Shown here: positions 17,858-26,586 of the stretch, in pieces
Position numbering within the stretch: position 1 is the first letter of the stretch
How the letters are laid out: every line of letters begins with the position of its first letter
DNA from: Zoogloea sp.
Lineage (GTDB): Bacteria > Pseudomonadota > Gammaproteobacteria > Burkholderiales > Rhodocyclaceae
NCBI RefSeq assembly: GCF_028689785.1
Contig: NZ_JAQVCN010000044.1
Span: 1 to 42,018 of the forward strand
Length of the DNA: 42,018 nucleotides
Direction of reading: 5' to 3'
Position numbers and translations under genes: made by a program
Notes under the pieces: model-generated
What the model was told of the DNA's origin: nothing
Databases searched by the model: none
Seen by the model: the letters and a program-made list of their open reading frames with translations, nothing else

Positions 17858-19279
17858 GTGTTCGCCAAACGTCTGCTCGCCGCCGCCATCCCGGCGGCCC
17901 TCGCCCTGCCCTTCTCCTTCAATGCCCACGCCGGCGTCTCCCTGATCGGCATCGGCCAGATCAGCGGTTCCGACCTGTCGGGCCTCAACGGCACCCTCGA
18001 AAACGGCGCCTCCGCCAGCATCCTCGGCGGGCTCGGCTCCGCCATCGCCTGGGCCGGCGGCGACACCTTCCTGCTCACCCCCGACCGTGGCCCCAACGCC
18101 AGCGCCTGGAACAGCGCCGTGGACAACACCACCAGCTGGATTCCGCGCTTCCAGACCATGAGCCTCGGCCTGAGCACCACCACATTCAGCGCCGGCAGCA
18201 TCGCCACCCTCAGCCCGGTGCTCGACGCCACCACCCTGCTGTCCAGCACCACCGCCCTCAACTATGGCAGCGCCCCGGTACTGACCGGCAGCAATGGCCA
18301 GAACTACTTCACCGGCCGCTCCGACGCCTTCGCCACCGGCACTTCCACCAACCCGAACAACGCCCGCCTCGACCTGGAAGGCATCCGCGTCGCCGCCGAT
18401 GGCAAGAGCGTCTACATCTCCGACGAATACGGCCCCTACATCTACCGCTTCGACCGTGCCACTGGCGAACGTACCGGCGTGATCACCCTGCCGGAGAAGT
18501 TTGCCGCCACCACCCCGGCCGCCACCGAAGCCGCCGAAATCGCCGCCAATACCAGCGGCCGCGTCACCAACAAGGGCATGGAAGGCCTCGCCATCACCCC
18601 CGACGGCAAGACCCTGGTCGGCGTCATGCAAAGCCCCCTGGCCCAGGACGGAGGCACCGCCGCCAGCACCGTACGCATCGTCACCATCGACCTCACCACC
18701 GGCAAAGTCACCCACGAATACGCCTACCAACTCGACAACATCGGCACCGCCGCCAAGCCCAAGTACGGCACCATCAGCGAAATCGTCGCCATCAACGACC
18801 ACGAGTTCATCATCGATGAGCGCGACGGCAAAGGCCTTGGCGACGACTCCAAGGCAGTCCAGAAAAAGCTCTACACCATCAACCTGAGCGGCGCCCAGGA
18901 CGTGAGCAACGACACCGGCGCCACCGCCCTCGCCGGCAAGGCCGTCACCAAGACCCTGTTTGTCGACCTGGTCGCCCTGCTCAAGGCCAACGGCTACACC
19001 GACCGGACCATCCCCGCCAAGATCGAAGGCCTCGCCTTCGGCCCCGACGTGTGGGTGGACGGTGTGCTCCAGCACAGCCTCATCGTGGTGAACGACAACG
19101 ACTTCCTCGACACCGTGGACGTCAATGGCACCCCCACCGCCAACCCCAACCAGTTCTTCGTACTGGGCATTACCGGCGATGTCTTCCCCGGCTTCCAGGC
19201 CCAGCAGATCCCCGAACCTGCCACCCTCGCCCTGGCGGCCCTGGGGCTGACGGGCTTCATGCTGCGTCGCCGGAAGTAA
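17858..19279 (+). CDS. Secreted esterase-like-activity-of-phytase family protein with PEP-CTERM sorting signal
   Basis: 473 aa from a GTG start. Residues 1-25 are a signal peptide (KRLLAAAIPAALALPFSFNAHA). The body matches the 'esterase-like activity of phytase' propeller family: FLLTPDRGPN, LDLEGIRVAADGKSVYISDEYGPYIYRF, NKGMEGLAITPDGKTLVGV, EIVAINDHEFIIDERDGKG and KIEGLAFGPDV. The last 23 residues are a complete PEP-CTERM tail: PEPATLALA, a hydrophobic helix, then RRRK. Exosortase would process it for surface anchoring or matrix export; no exosortase gene is in the window. The substrate, phosphate ester or other, is not known. Confidence 0.92.
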   Translation: MFAKRLLAAAIPAALALPFSFNAHAGVSLIGIGQISGSDLSGLNGTLENGASASILGGLGSAIAWAGGDTFLLTPDRGPNASAWNSAVDNTTSWIPRFQTMSLGLSTTTFSAGSIATLSPVLDATTLLSSTTALNYGSAPVLTGSNGQNYFTGRSDAFATGTSTNPNNARLDLEGIRVAADGKSVYISDEYGPYIYRFDRATGERTGVITLPEKFAATTPAATEAAEIAANTSGRVTNKGMEGLAITPDGKTLVGVMQSPLAQDGGTAASTVRIVTIDLTTGKVTHEYAYQLDNIGTAAKPKYGTISEIVAINDHEFIIDERDGKGLGDDSKAVQKKLYTINLSGAQDVSNDTGATALAGKAVTKTLFVDLVALLKANGYTDRTIPAKIEGLAFGPDVWVDGVLQHSLIVVNDNDFLDTVDVNGTPTANPNQFFVLGITGDVFPGFQAQQIPEPATLALAALGLTGFMLRRRK

Positions 19280-19323
19280 GCACCGCACGGCGGGGCGGGG
19301 CGGGGCCGCTCATGAAGACCGCA

Positions 19324-19656
19324 TCAAGACGCCGCCCCGCGCGCCCTCCAACGAACCACCCCCAAGGCCGCCCACCACGCCAGCCCGAGCCAGAAGGCCG
19401 TGATGAAGCACCAGCCGAAGATCGTGGGCGCACACCAGCCCCAACCACAGGCCCCATCATTCACCAGCAAGCCCGGCACCCCAAGCGTGTGAAAGAGATA
19501 GACCGACAGGTAAGGCAACACCACCAGCACCCCGACTGGGCTATCGAGATAAGACGGCCAGAGCAAGGCAGGGGATAGGGCAAGGAGATAGGCGCCGACA
19601 ATCAAGACGAAGACGCCGATGGGGTGGTGGAACGGGCGGCAGAAGTGATGGGGCAT
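19324..19656 (-). CDS. Hypothetical small membrane protein
   Basis: 110 aa from ATG 19656; an in-frame ATG at 19713 would add 19 residues, and neither start has a convincing Shine-Dalgarno. Three hydrophobic helices are visible: GVFVLIVGAYLLALSPALLW, VGVLVVLPYLSVYLFHTLGV, and a tryptophan-rich ITAFWLGLAWWAALGVV. A conserved-looking aromatic/cysteine loop (CGWGWCAPTIFGWC) lies between the second and third. I do not recognise the family. It converges on the PEP-CTERM gene, 44 bases between stops. It could be a real gene or a decayed one. Confidence 0.55.
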   Translation of the reverse strand: MPHHFCRPFHHPIGVFVLIVGAYLLALSPALLWPSYLDSPVGVLVVLPYLSVYLFHTLGVPGLLVNDGACGWGWCAPTIFGWCFITAFWLGLAWWAALGVVRWRARGAAS

Positions 19657-19883
19657 GGGGGCTTCGGATAAACTGGTGAACGTATTCAGCGGCAAATTCT
19701 CTTCCATGCCCATTGCCGATGCTCACTGCCCCACGCGCCGATCGGTGAGAAAGGCTCCAAGCGCGACTCGCCGATTTCAATATTCTCCGTACCCGGAGGG
19801 CATCCAGTGCTATGGAGGCGAACAAGGCGATGGCTCACGCGACGGAGGTCGAGGGAACTCGACCCCGCAGCAATCCAGAACAG

Positions 19884-20828
19884 TCACTTCCTGCGCACGT
19901 CCAGCCACACATCCAGCCCCTGGGCGTTGAGCTCCACGTCCAGCGCCAGAATGCGCCGCCACTCGGCTTCAGGCACGGTCCACCCGGCACGGACGGCCTC
20001 TTCGCCGACCAGAGCCCAGATGTCCTGCTCGATCCGCTCCTTGCGCTCCTCTGCGGCCTCGTGACGCTCCGCGATGGCCACGTGGGCGTCGATCAGGCGG
20101 TGCATATCGGCCGCCAGGCGCGGCACGTCCCGCACCTGGGCGTAGTGAGTCAGATACATGGCAGTGGGCTGCTCGGCCTCCATGCGGCGGATGGAGGCGT
20201 GCATGGCCTCCGGCTCGAACTGCACCGGCGTGGTGGTGGGGAAGATGCTGGGTTTTCCGTTCACATCCAGAGTCCGGTACGAGAGGCCAAAGGTATCGCC
20301 GGTAAAGAAGGCCCGGCTCTTCGTGTCGAAATAACACACGTGATGGCGGGCATGACCCGGCGTGTCGAAGACGCGGATGACGCGCCCCGCCAGGTTCAGC
20401 TCATGGCCGTCACCGGCCTCGATGATGCGCTCCACCGGCACAGGGATCAGCTCGCCGTAGAGCGCCCTCGCCCGCTCCGGCCCATACACCGCCGACACCC
20501 CGGCAAACAGCTTCGACGGCTCCGCCATGTGGCGTGCCCCTCGCGGATGCACCACCAGCTTGGCGTTGGGAAAGGCCTGCATGAAGGCTCCGGCACCACC
20601 GGCATGATCCAGGTGGATGTGGGTGAGGAGCACGAAGTCCACCGACTCCGCAGACAGGCCCGTCTCGGCCAGGGCCGCCAGTACATGGCGTAGCGATTCG
20701 TTGTTTCCCGTATCTACCAGCGCCGCCCGGCCACCTTCCTCAATGAGGTGAATCGCGGCCACATCGGGTCCGGTATAAGCTGAGTCCACGGCAAAGATGC
20801 CGCTCCCGAAATCGATCAGTCCCTGCAT
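19884..20828 (-). CDS. MBL-fold metallo-hydrolase
   Basis: 314 aa. The dinuclear metal motif HxHxDH is present as His70, His72, Asp74 and His75 (LLTHIHLDHAGG). Further ligands lie in DTPGHARHHVCYF, FFTGDTFG and the late histidine YLTHYAQ. The first 215 residues form the alpha-beta-beta-alpha domain; the C-terminal about 90 residues form a helical extension seen in a subgroup of uncharacterised hydrolases. The substrate is not deducible; thioesters and lactones are precedents in the superfamily. It is divergent from the Zn-ribbon nuclease gene, with a palindrome between them. Confidence 0.9.
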   Translation of the reverse strand: MQGLIDFGSGIFAVDSAYTGPDVAAIHLIEEGGRAALVDTGNNESLRHVLAALAETGLSAESVDFVLLTHIHLDHAGGAGAFMQAFPNAKLVVHPRGARHMAEPSKLFAGVSAVYGPERARALYGELIPVPVERIIEAGDGHELNLAGRVIRVFDTPGHARHHVCYFDTKSRAFFTGDTFGLSYRTLDVNGKPSIFPTTTPVQFEPEAMHASIRRMEAEQPTAMYLTHYAQVRDVPRLAADMHRLIDAHVAIAERHEAAEERKERIEQDIWALVGEEAVRAGWTVPEAEWRRILALDVELNAQGLDVWLDVRRK

Positions 20829-20881
20829 GGCCTTGCCCCTGAAAAAATACCGATTCTAGCCGGCACGCTGACATTTATGTG

Positions 20882-20891
20882 ACGTGCACGT
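20882..20891. promoter_or_regulatory. ACGTGCACGT palindrome upstream of the MBL-fold gene
   Basis: A perfect 10-base palindrome, flanked by TTTATGTG on one side and AAAG on the other, lies 54 bases before the MBL gene start. It sits just upstream of a possible minus-strand -10 (TAGAAT, about 20856-20861). It resembles operators of MerR-type LiuR regulators, but the identity is a guess. Confidence 0.35.
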
Positions 20892-20950
20892 AAAGTAATC
20901 CGTCGTCACGCGGCGTGAAACCTTCGCTCGCCAGCCCCCAAACAGATTGG

Positions 20951-20956
20951 CATAAT
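20951..20956 (+). promoter_or_regulatory. Candidate -10 for the Zn-ribbon nuclease gene
   Basis: CATAAT lies 30 bases before the ATG of the nuclease gene. No good -35 is seen 16-18 bases upstream, so this is a weak or activator-dependent promoter candidate. Confidence 0.3.
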
Positions 20957-20985
20957 CCGCGGCTACCCCTTCTTCATCACCTCAC

Positions 20986-21969
20986 ATGGCCCTTCTTCGC
21001 TGCAACAAGTGTGGTCACGTCGCAGAAGCCCATGCCACCCAGATCGGCACCAACGTCCCCTGCCCGGCCTGCGGCAATCACGTCCCGGTGTACGACACGG
21101 TCCTGTTCGTCCGCAAGGTACTGCAGCAGTACTTCGCCCTGCAGGACGAAGTGAAGCAGCTTCGCGCCGGCTCTGCCGTTACCGAAATCGCTACTGCTCC
21201 AAAAACGGCGGTGTCCGACATTGATTTCCACAACACAGAACACCTCACCAGCGAAGCCTGGCATGCAGAGATCGTAGCCTGGTTCCAGCGCCGGCAGATC
21301 CAGGTCCGCACCAGCCCCGACGCCGTCAACACCACGGGCTTCTTCGACGAGTTTGCCGTGGAGATCGGTGACAACTACCCCCTGCTGGGGGACGTGGTGG
21401 GCAAGATCCGCTGGGCTCAGCAGAAGGATGTGCCCCACTTCAGCCTCAAGCTCGGCGAACTGAGCCAGAAGGACGGCCAAGCCATCAATGCCTTCTGCAA
21501 GCGCCTCCACGAACACACTTTCCTGTCCAAGTACTTCTACCAGAAGCAAGACAAGCTGGGCCGGGCCACCATTCAGTCGGCCCCGGCCATCCGGAATTTC
21601 TTTGCCGGTGACTGGCTGGAGTGGTACGCCCTGATGAAGCTGTTGACCTTCCTCCAGGCGCGGCAGAAGGCCTTCTCCTGCACCCGCAACCTGTCGGTGA
21701 TCTTTCCCAACGAAGACCTCCATGAGCTCGATGTATTCTTCCTGGTAGAGAGCAACACGCCGGTGTGCGTCGAATGCAAGACCGGCGAGTTCCGCCAGGA
21801 CATCGACAAGTACCTGCGGCTGCGCAAACGCCTGGGCATCGACCGGAGTCAGTTCATCCTGTGCTGCCTGGGCCTGAGCGACGAGCAGGCGGCGGGTCTC
21901 TCCAGCATGTACGAGCTCAGCTTTGTCAGCCCGACAGGCCTGCAGGGCCATCTGGCAAAGCTGTTCTGA
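20986..21969 (+). CDS. Zinc-ribbon protein with C-terminal Card1 (DUF1887)-like PD-(D/E)XK nuclease domain
   Basis: 327 aa. Residues 1-35 are a four-cysteine zinc ribbon (Cys6, Cys9, Cys26, Cys29). Residues about 36-60 are helical, and residues 75-200 form a region I do not recognise (LTSEAWHAEIVAWFQRR to IQSAPAI). Residues about 205-325 match the restriction-endonuclease fold of Card1/Can2: GDWLEWYAL (Glu212), HELDVFF (Asp249), and the catalytic strand PVCVECKTGEF (Glu263, Lys265), followed by DKYLRLRKRLGI. In Card1 this domain is joined to a CARF sensor and cuts DNA or RNA in type III CRISPR immunity. Here there is no CARF signature and no CRISPR locus; the zinc ribbon replaces the sensor. 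recQ starts 34 bases downstream on the same strand. The function is unknown; defence or DNA repair is an inference. Confidence 0.78.
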   Translation: MALLRCNKCGHVAEAHATQIGTNVPCPACGNHVPVYDTVLFVRKVLQQYFALQDEVKQLRAGSAVTEIATAPKTAVSDIDFHNTEHLTSEAWHAEIVAWFQRRQIQVRTSPDAVNTTGFFDEFAVEIGDNYPLLGDVVGKIRWAQQKDVPHFSLKLGELSQKDGQAINAFCKRLHEHTFLSKYFYQKQDKLGRATIQSAPAIRNFFAGDWLEWYALMKLLTFLQARQKAFSCTRNLSVIFPNEDLHELDVFFLVESNTPVCVECKTGEFRQDIDKYLRLRKRLGIDRSQFILCCLGLSDEQAAGLSSMYELSFVSPTGLQGHLAKLF

Positions 21970-22003
21970 CCTGCGCCGCTGGCCGGGGTAAAATCCGGGC
22001 CCT

Positions 22004-23824
22004 ATGAGCCGCGCCCGCGAAACCCTATTCCACGTCTTCGGTTACACCCAGTTCCGCGGTCCGCAGGAGGACATCGTCGAACATGTGGCGGCCGGCGGCG
22101 ATGCCCTGGTGCTGATGCCCACGGGCGGCGGCAAATCCCTGTGCTACCAGATTCCGGCGCTGCTGCGGCCCGGGGTGGCCATCGTGGTATCGCCGCTGAT
22201 CGCGCTGATGCAGGATCAGGTCAGTGCGCTGAAGGAAGTGGGCGCCGCAGCGGATTTCCTCAACTCCAGCCTGAGCTTCGACCGGGCCATGGAGATCGAG
22301 CGGGCCATGCTGGCGGGGGCGCTGGACATGCTCTACGTGGCACCGGAGCGCCTTGTCACCCCGCGCTTTCTGGACCTGCTGGACCATCTCCACGAGGCCG
22401 GCCAGCTCGCCCTGTTCGCCATCGACGAAGCCCACTGCGTGTCCCAGTGGGGCCATGACTTCCGGCCCGAATACCTGCAGCTGTCCATCCTGCAGGAGCG
22501 CTACCCGCAGATTCCACGCATCGCCCTCACCGCCACCGCCGACGCCCAGACCCGCCGCGAGATCGCCGAGCGCCTCTGCCTCACCACCGCGCGGGAGTTC
22601 GTCTCCAGCTTCGACCGGCCCAACATCCGTTACACCATCGTGCCCAAGGACAACGCCCGCGCCCAGTTGCTGGCCTTCATCCGCGACGGGCACCTGGGCG
22701 AAGCCGGCATCGTGTATTGCAGCTCCCGCAAGAAGGTGGATGAGACCGCCGCCTGGCTGACGGAAAAGGGCATCTCCGCCCTGGCCTACCATGCCGGCAT
22801 GGCGGCCGACGAGCGCGCCACCAACCAGGACCGCTTCCTGCGCGAGGACGGCATCGTGATGGTGGCCACCATCGCGTTCGGCATGGGCATCGACAAACCG
22901 GACGTGCGCTTCGTGGCGCATCTGGACCTGCCCCGCTCCATCGAGGGCTATTATCAGGAAACCGGCCGCGCCGGCCGGGACGGTCTGCCCTCGGAGGCCT
23001 GGATGGCCTACAGCGTGGCTGACCTGGTGCTGCAGCGCCGTTTCATCGACCAGGGCGAAGCCGACGCCGAGGTCAAGCGCGTGGCCACCGCCAAGCTCGA
23101 CGCCCTGCTCGGCCTGTGCGAGACCACCGGCTGCCGTCGCCAGCGCCTGCTGGGTTACTTCGACGAAGATTCTGCCCCCTGCGGCAACTGTGACACCTGC
23201 CTGCACCCGCCCCAGGTGCGCGATGCCACCGAGTCGGCCAAAAAGGCCTTGTCCTGCGTGTTCCGCACCGGCAGCCGCTTTGGCGCCGGCCACGTGGTGG
23301 ATGTGCTGATCGGCAAGACCACCGACAAGGTGAAGGAGTGGCAACACGACCAGGTGAGCACCTTCGGCATCGGCACCGAGCTCGACGACAAGGGCTGGCG
23401 CACCCTGATCCGCCAGCTCGTCGCCCACGGCGCCCTGGCCGTGGACCATGAACGCTACGGCGCCCTGACCCTCACCGAAGCCGCCCGCCCCCTGCTGCGC
23501 GGCGAGACCAGCTTCACCCTGCGCATCGACGCCACCCCGGCGAAGAAAAGCCGCAAGGCCGACACCACCCGCAAGCTGCGCGACTGGCCCGAGGCCACCG
23601 GTGCCGAGGCCCAGCTGCTGGAACGCCTGCGCAGCTGGCGCGCCGCCACCGCCCGGGAACGCAACGTGCCCGCCTACGTGATCTTCCACGACGCCACCCT
23701 GCGCGACATCGCCCACCAGCGCCCCGACAGCGTCGAAGGCCTGGGGACCATCTCGGGGGTGGGTGACCGGAAACTGGAGGCCTACGGCAAGGACATCCTG
23801 ACGCTTCTCGCCGACACCGAATAG
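22004..23824 (+). CDS. recQ: ATP-dependent DNA helicase RecQ
   Basis: 606 aa, the usual RecQ length. The helicase core has Walker [10 protein letters not shown] (Lys44), DEAH at 141-144 with the RecQ-specific aromatic loop [14 protein letters not shown], and motif [14 protein letters not shown]. The RecQ-C-terminal region has the four-cysteine zinc site [10 protein letters not shown]...CGNCDTC (about 378-400), then a winged helix. The HRDC domain occupies about the last 80 residues ([20 protein letters not shown]). It unwinds DNA 3'-5' in recombination and fork repair. The upstream Zn-ribbon nuclease gene is close enough for co-transcription. Confidence 0.96.
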   Translation: MSRARETLFHVFGYTQFRGPQEDIVEHVAAGGDALVLMPTGGGKSLCYQIPALLRPGVAIVVSPLIALMQDQVSALKEVGAAADFLNSSLSFDRAMEIERAMLAGALDMLYVAPERLVTPRFLDLLDHLHEAGQLALFAIDEAHCVSQWGHDFRPEYLQLSILQERYPQIPRIALTATADAQTRREIAERLCLTTAREFVSSFDRPNIRYTIVPKDNARAQLLAFIRDGHLGEAGIVYCSSRKKVDETAAWLTEKGISALAYHAGMAADERATNQDRFLREDGIVMVATIAFGMGIDKPDVRFVAHLDLPRSIEGYYQETGRAGRDGLPSEAWMAYSVADLVLQRRFIDQGEADAEVKRVATAKLDALLGLCETTGCRRQRLLGYFDEDSAPCGNCDTCLHPPQVRDATESAKKALSCVFRTGSRFGAGHVVDVLIGKTTDKVKEWQHDQVSTFGIGTELDDKGWRTLIRQLVAHGALAVDHERYGALTLTEAARPLLRGETSFTLRIDATPAKKSRKADTTRKLRDWPEATGAEAQLLERLRSWRAATARERNVPAYVIFHDATLRDIAHQRPDSVEGLGTISGVGDRKLEAYGKDILTLLADTE

Positions 23825-23829
23825 TCCCC

Positions 23830-24048
23830 GTGGGGTCGGATCATTCGGTCTCGAACCGGTGAGCCTTTACGGCACGGTTTTCCGTTGCATTACGTCACAT
23901 CGGCCGGGGACTCGCCCCCGGCGGGCGACCTTCTTTCTTGCTTCGCCAAGAAAGAAGGCAACCCGGCTTCACCGGTCGGCCTTCGGCCGACTCCCCTGCG
24001 CTGCTCACAACGGGCGGCCGGCGCGGAACTCGCCCTGCGGGCTCAAAC
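23830..24048 (+). repeat. Structured repeat element, left copy
   Basis: It begins with the palindrome GTGGGGTCGGATCATTCG, then GAGCCTTTACGG and GGCCGGGGACTCG. Hairpin 1 follows (CCTTCTTTCTTG 23929-23940, loop CTTCGC, CAAGAAAGAAGG 23947-23958). Hairpin 2 is GTCGGCC-TTC-GGCCGAC (23975-23991). The copy ends with the 20-mer at 24029-24048. The right copy repeats this order on the other strand. Confidence 0.8.
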
Positions 24049-24224
24049 AGCCGCGCCGGACTTCCCCGCCCGTTGCTGCGCTGCTCGGCGGCTCAGATGG
24101 GCTTTCACACACACCGAGCCTTTACTGATGCAGGGATGGGCAACGGACCGTTGATCACCTGCATTTCCGGTCCCCTCTGGCGCGCCGACTGGAGGGTTTG
24201 GCAGGCGGAAAAAGGGCTGCGCAT

Positions 24225-24451
24225 GTTTGAGCCCGCAGGGCGAGTTTGCGCAGACCCCGCCTGACGGGCCCGGAAAGAGGGAACCCCCGAAGGGGGCGCG
24301 ACAGCGGGGTACGTTTTCTTGCCTTCTTCTTTGTCGTACAACAAAGAAGAAGGTCGGCCGCCGGGCCGAGACCCGGCCAACGATACGCAAAACACCGGAA
24401 AGCCAGCCAGCAAAGGCTGAACCCAAGGAGATCGAATGAATTCGACCCCAG
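24225..24451 (-). repeat. Structured repeat element, right copy (inverted)
   Basis: Read on the minus strand from 24451, it has CTGGGGTCGAATTCATTCG, then CAGCCTTTGCTGG and GGCCGGGTCTCGG. Hairpin 1 has arms CCTTCTTCTTTGT and ACAAAGAAGAAGG (plus-strand 24322-24334 and 24341-24353). Hairpin 2 is CCCCC-TTC-GGGGG (24284-24296). It ends with the 20-mer at 24225-24244, which is the exact reverse complement of 24029-24048. Both hairpins differ in sequence from the left copy yet stay paired. Confidence 0.8.
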
Positions 24452-24465
24452 GGAAAACCAACCAA

Positions 24466-25782
24466 TCAGGGCTTCAGCCGCATCTCCGCCGAGCGGGCAT
24501 GGGCCTGCAAGCCCTCGCCGTGGGCCAGCACCGAGGCGATGCGGCCGAGGGTCTGGGCGCCGGCTTCGGACACGTCGATCAGGCTGGTGCGCTTCTGGAA
24601 GTCGTAGACTCCCAAGGGGCTGGAGAAGCGCGCGCTGCGCATGGTGGGCAGCACATGGTTGGGGCCGGCACAGTAGTCGCCCAGCGCCTCGACGGAGTGG
24701 TGACCGATGAAGATGGCGCCGGCGTGGCGAATGCGATCCACCCACGGGCCAGGCTCGGCCAGGGACAGCTCCAGGTGCTCCGGGGCGATGCGGTTGGCAA
24801 TGTCGCAGGCCTCGGCCAGATCCTGCACCAGGATCAGCGCGCCCCGGTTCTTCAGGGACGTGGCGATGGTCTCGCGGCGCGGCATCTCGGGCAGCAGCCG
24901 GGCGATGCTCTCTTCCACCCGGGCAATGAAGGCTGCGTCGGTGCACAGCAGGATGGACTGGGCCAGGTCGTCGTGTTCGGCCTGGGCGAAGAGGTCCATG
25001 GCCACCCAGTCGGGGTTGCCGGAGCCATCGGAGATGATTAGCACCTCGGAGGGGCCGGCCACCATGTCGATGCCAACGGTGCCGAAGACACGGCGCTTGG
25101 CGCTGGCCACATAGGCGTTACCGGGGCCGACAATCTTGTCTACCTGGGGAATGGTCGCCGTGCCATAGGCCAGCGCGGCCACGGCCTGGGCGCCACCGAT
25201 GGTGAACACCCGGTCGACGCCGGTAATGGCGGCAGCGGCCAGCACCAGGGGATTCTTCTCGCCGCGGGGGGTGGGCACCACCATGATCAGTTCGGCCACG
25301 CCCGCCACCTTGGCGGGGATGGCGTTCATCAACACCGAGCTCGGGTAGGACGCCCGACCGCCGGGCACATACAAGCCGACGCGATCGAGGGGAGTGACCT
25401 TTTGGCCAAGCCGCGTGCCAGCCATGCCCGGCGCTTGGTCTTCATACTGCCAGGATTCCTGAACCTGCCGTGCGTGGTAGCTGCGCACCCGCTCGGCGGC
25501 GGCCTCGAGAGCCTGACGCTGTTCGGCACTGAGCCCGGCCAGGGCAGCCTCCAGCTCTGTCCGGGGCAGCTCCAGCGCCGCCATGTCGGCCACGTCCAGG
25601 TGATCGAAGCGGCGGGTGAACTCAACAACGGCCTGGTCTCCATCCCGGCGCACGGCCTGCAGGATGTCGGCCACGGCCTGCTCGATGGCAGCATCGGTGC
25701 TACCCTCGAAGGCCAGCAGGGCGTCCAGGGTAGCGGTAAAGCCCACGTCGGACGACGACAGGCGACGGATCTGTGCGCTCAT
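24466..25782 (-). CDS. hisD: Histidinol dehydrogenase
   Basis: 438 aa; it oxidises L-histidinol in two NAD-dependent steps to L-histidine. The start at 25782 ([15 protein letters not shown]) overlaps the hisG stop by four bases (ATGA), giving translational coupling. Family motifs include [59 protein letters not shown] and the zinc/catalytic [15 protein letters not shown], with GGSHSVEAL-like [17 protein letters not shown] near the C-terminus. hisC and hisB would normally follow in a betaproteobacterial his operon; here the inverted repeat element follows instead. Confidence 0.97.
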   Translation of the reverse strand: MSAQIRRLSSSDVGFTATLDALLAFEGSTDAAIEQAVADILQAVRRDGDQAVVEFTRRFDHLDVADMAALELPRTELEAALAGLSAEQRQALEAAAERVRSYHARQVQESWQYEDQAPGMAGTRLGQKVTPLDRVGLYVPGGRASYPSSVLMNAIPAKVAGVAELIMVVPTPRGEKNPLVLAAAAITGVDRVFTIGGAQAVAALAYGTATIPQVDKIVGPGNAYVASAKRRVFGTVGIDMVAGPSEVLIISDGSGNPDWVAMDLFAQAEHDDLAQSILLCTDAAFIARVEESIARLLPEMPRRETIATSLKNRGALILVQDLAEACDIANRIAPEHLELSLAEPGPWVDRIRHAGAIFIGHHSVEALGDYCAGPNHVLPTMRSARFSSPLGVYDFQKRTSLIDVSEAGAQTLGRIASVLAHGEGLQAHARSAEMRLKP

Positions 25783-26423
25783 GGCTTGACGGCTCCGGCG
25801 AAGGCGTCGAGAACGGGCTGGATCAGCTCGCGCTTGAGCTTGAGGGACGCCTGATTGACAATGAGTCGGGAGCTGATGGGCATAATGTCCTCGACCTCGA
25901 CCAGGTTGTTGGCCTTGAGAGTGCCGCCGGTGGACACCAGGTCGACGATGGCATCGGCCAGCCCGACCAAGGGCGCCAGCTCCATGGACCCGTAGAGCTT
26001 GATCAGGTCCACGTGCATGCCCTTGGCAGCAAAGTGGGCCTTGGCCGCGCTCACGTACTTGGTGGCCACGCGAATGCGAGCACCACGCTTGACTGCGGCA
26101 GCGTAGTCGAAATCCTTGCGTACGGCCACGCACAGACGGCACTTGGCGATGTTGAGGTCAAGGGGCTGGTAGAGCCCGGCGCCGCCGTGCTCGATCAGGG
26201 TGTCCTTGCCGGCGATGCCCAGGTCGGCAGCACCATACTGCACGTAAGTGGGCGTGTCGGTAGCGCGCACGATGACCAGGCGCACATCATCACGGTTGGT
26301 ACCGATGATGAGCTTGCGTGAGCTCTCCGGGTTGTCGGTCGGGGTAATCCCGGCGGCGGCAAGCAGCGGCAGGGTCTCTTCGAAAATTCGGCCCTTCGAA
26401 AGGGCAAGCGTAATGCCGTTCAA
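25779..26423 (-). CDS. hisG: ATP phosphoribosyltransferase, short-form catalytic subunit
   Basis: 214 aa from a TTG start at 26423; no ATG is in frame upstream of [17 protein letters not shown]. It catalyses the first step of histidine synthesis, joining ATP and PRPP. The short form lacks the C-terminal histidine-binding domain and needs HisZ as regulatory partner; hisZ is not in the window. The PRPP-binding signature is [18 protein letters not shown]. The gene leads the hisG-hisD unit and is divergent from rnk. Confidence 0.96.
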   Translation of the reverse strand: MNGITLALSKGRIFEETLPLLAAAGITPTDNPESSRKLIIGTNRDDVRLVIVRATDTPTYVQYGAADLGIAGKDTLIEHGGAGLYQPLDLNIAKCRLCVAVRKDFDYAAAVKRGARIRVATKYVSAAKAHFAAKGMHVDLIKLYGSMELAPLVGLADAIVDLVSTGGTLKANNLVEVEDIMPISSRLIVNQASLKLKRELIQPVLDAFAGAVKP

Positions 26424-26484
26424 GATGATGATCTGTCTGCGTAAAAAGCGATTTTAGCCGATCGCCAAGCGATCCGCCCCGGGG

Positions 26485-26518
26485 GCTGCGGGCAGGAGGT
26501 TTGTCCTGCCCCGCAGCT
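26485..26518. other. Stem-loop between hisG and rnk
   Basis: GCTGCGGGCAGGA (26485-26497) pairs with TCCTGCCCCGCAGC (26504-26517) around a six-base loop, with one bulged base. It lies in the divergent hisG/rnk spacer, upstream of both starts. No T tract follows on either strand, so it looks like an operator or 5'-leader structure rather than a terminator. Confidence 0.4.
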
Positions 26519-26586
26519 TCTGATAGCCTGTGTTGCATGGCTGAACCGCAACACGCGGTCTCGGCCATTTTCTTTTGTTCAATTCC

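Larger units (their letters stand above)
23825..24465. other. 641-base gene-free convergent region filled by a repeat element
   Basis: Between the recQ stop and the hisD stop I see no credible gene; the short frames here do not look like proteins. The region is almost wholly occupied by two diverged inverted copies of one structured repeat, described in the next entries. No transposase remnant was found. Confidence 0.85.

Noticed and set aside
20986-21969. A CRISPR-associated Card1 in a type III locus
   Set aside because: No CARF signature, no cas genes and no direct-repeat array anywhere in the window.
23929-23958. Hairpin 1 as a simple rho-independent terminator for recQ
   Set aside because: No T tract follows, and the same hairpin recurs in inverted form within a larger repeated unit.
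23859-24264. Several 80-110 codon frames between recQ and hisD
   Set aside because: They overlap the hairpins of the inverted repeat in all frames and have no protein-like composition.
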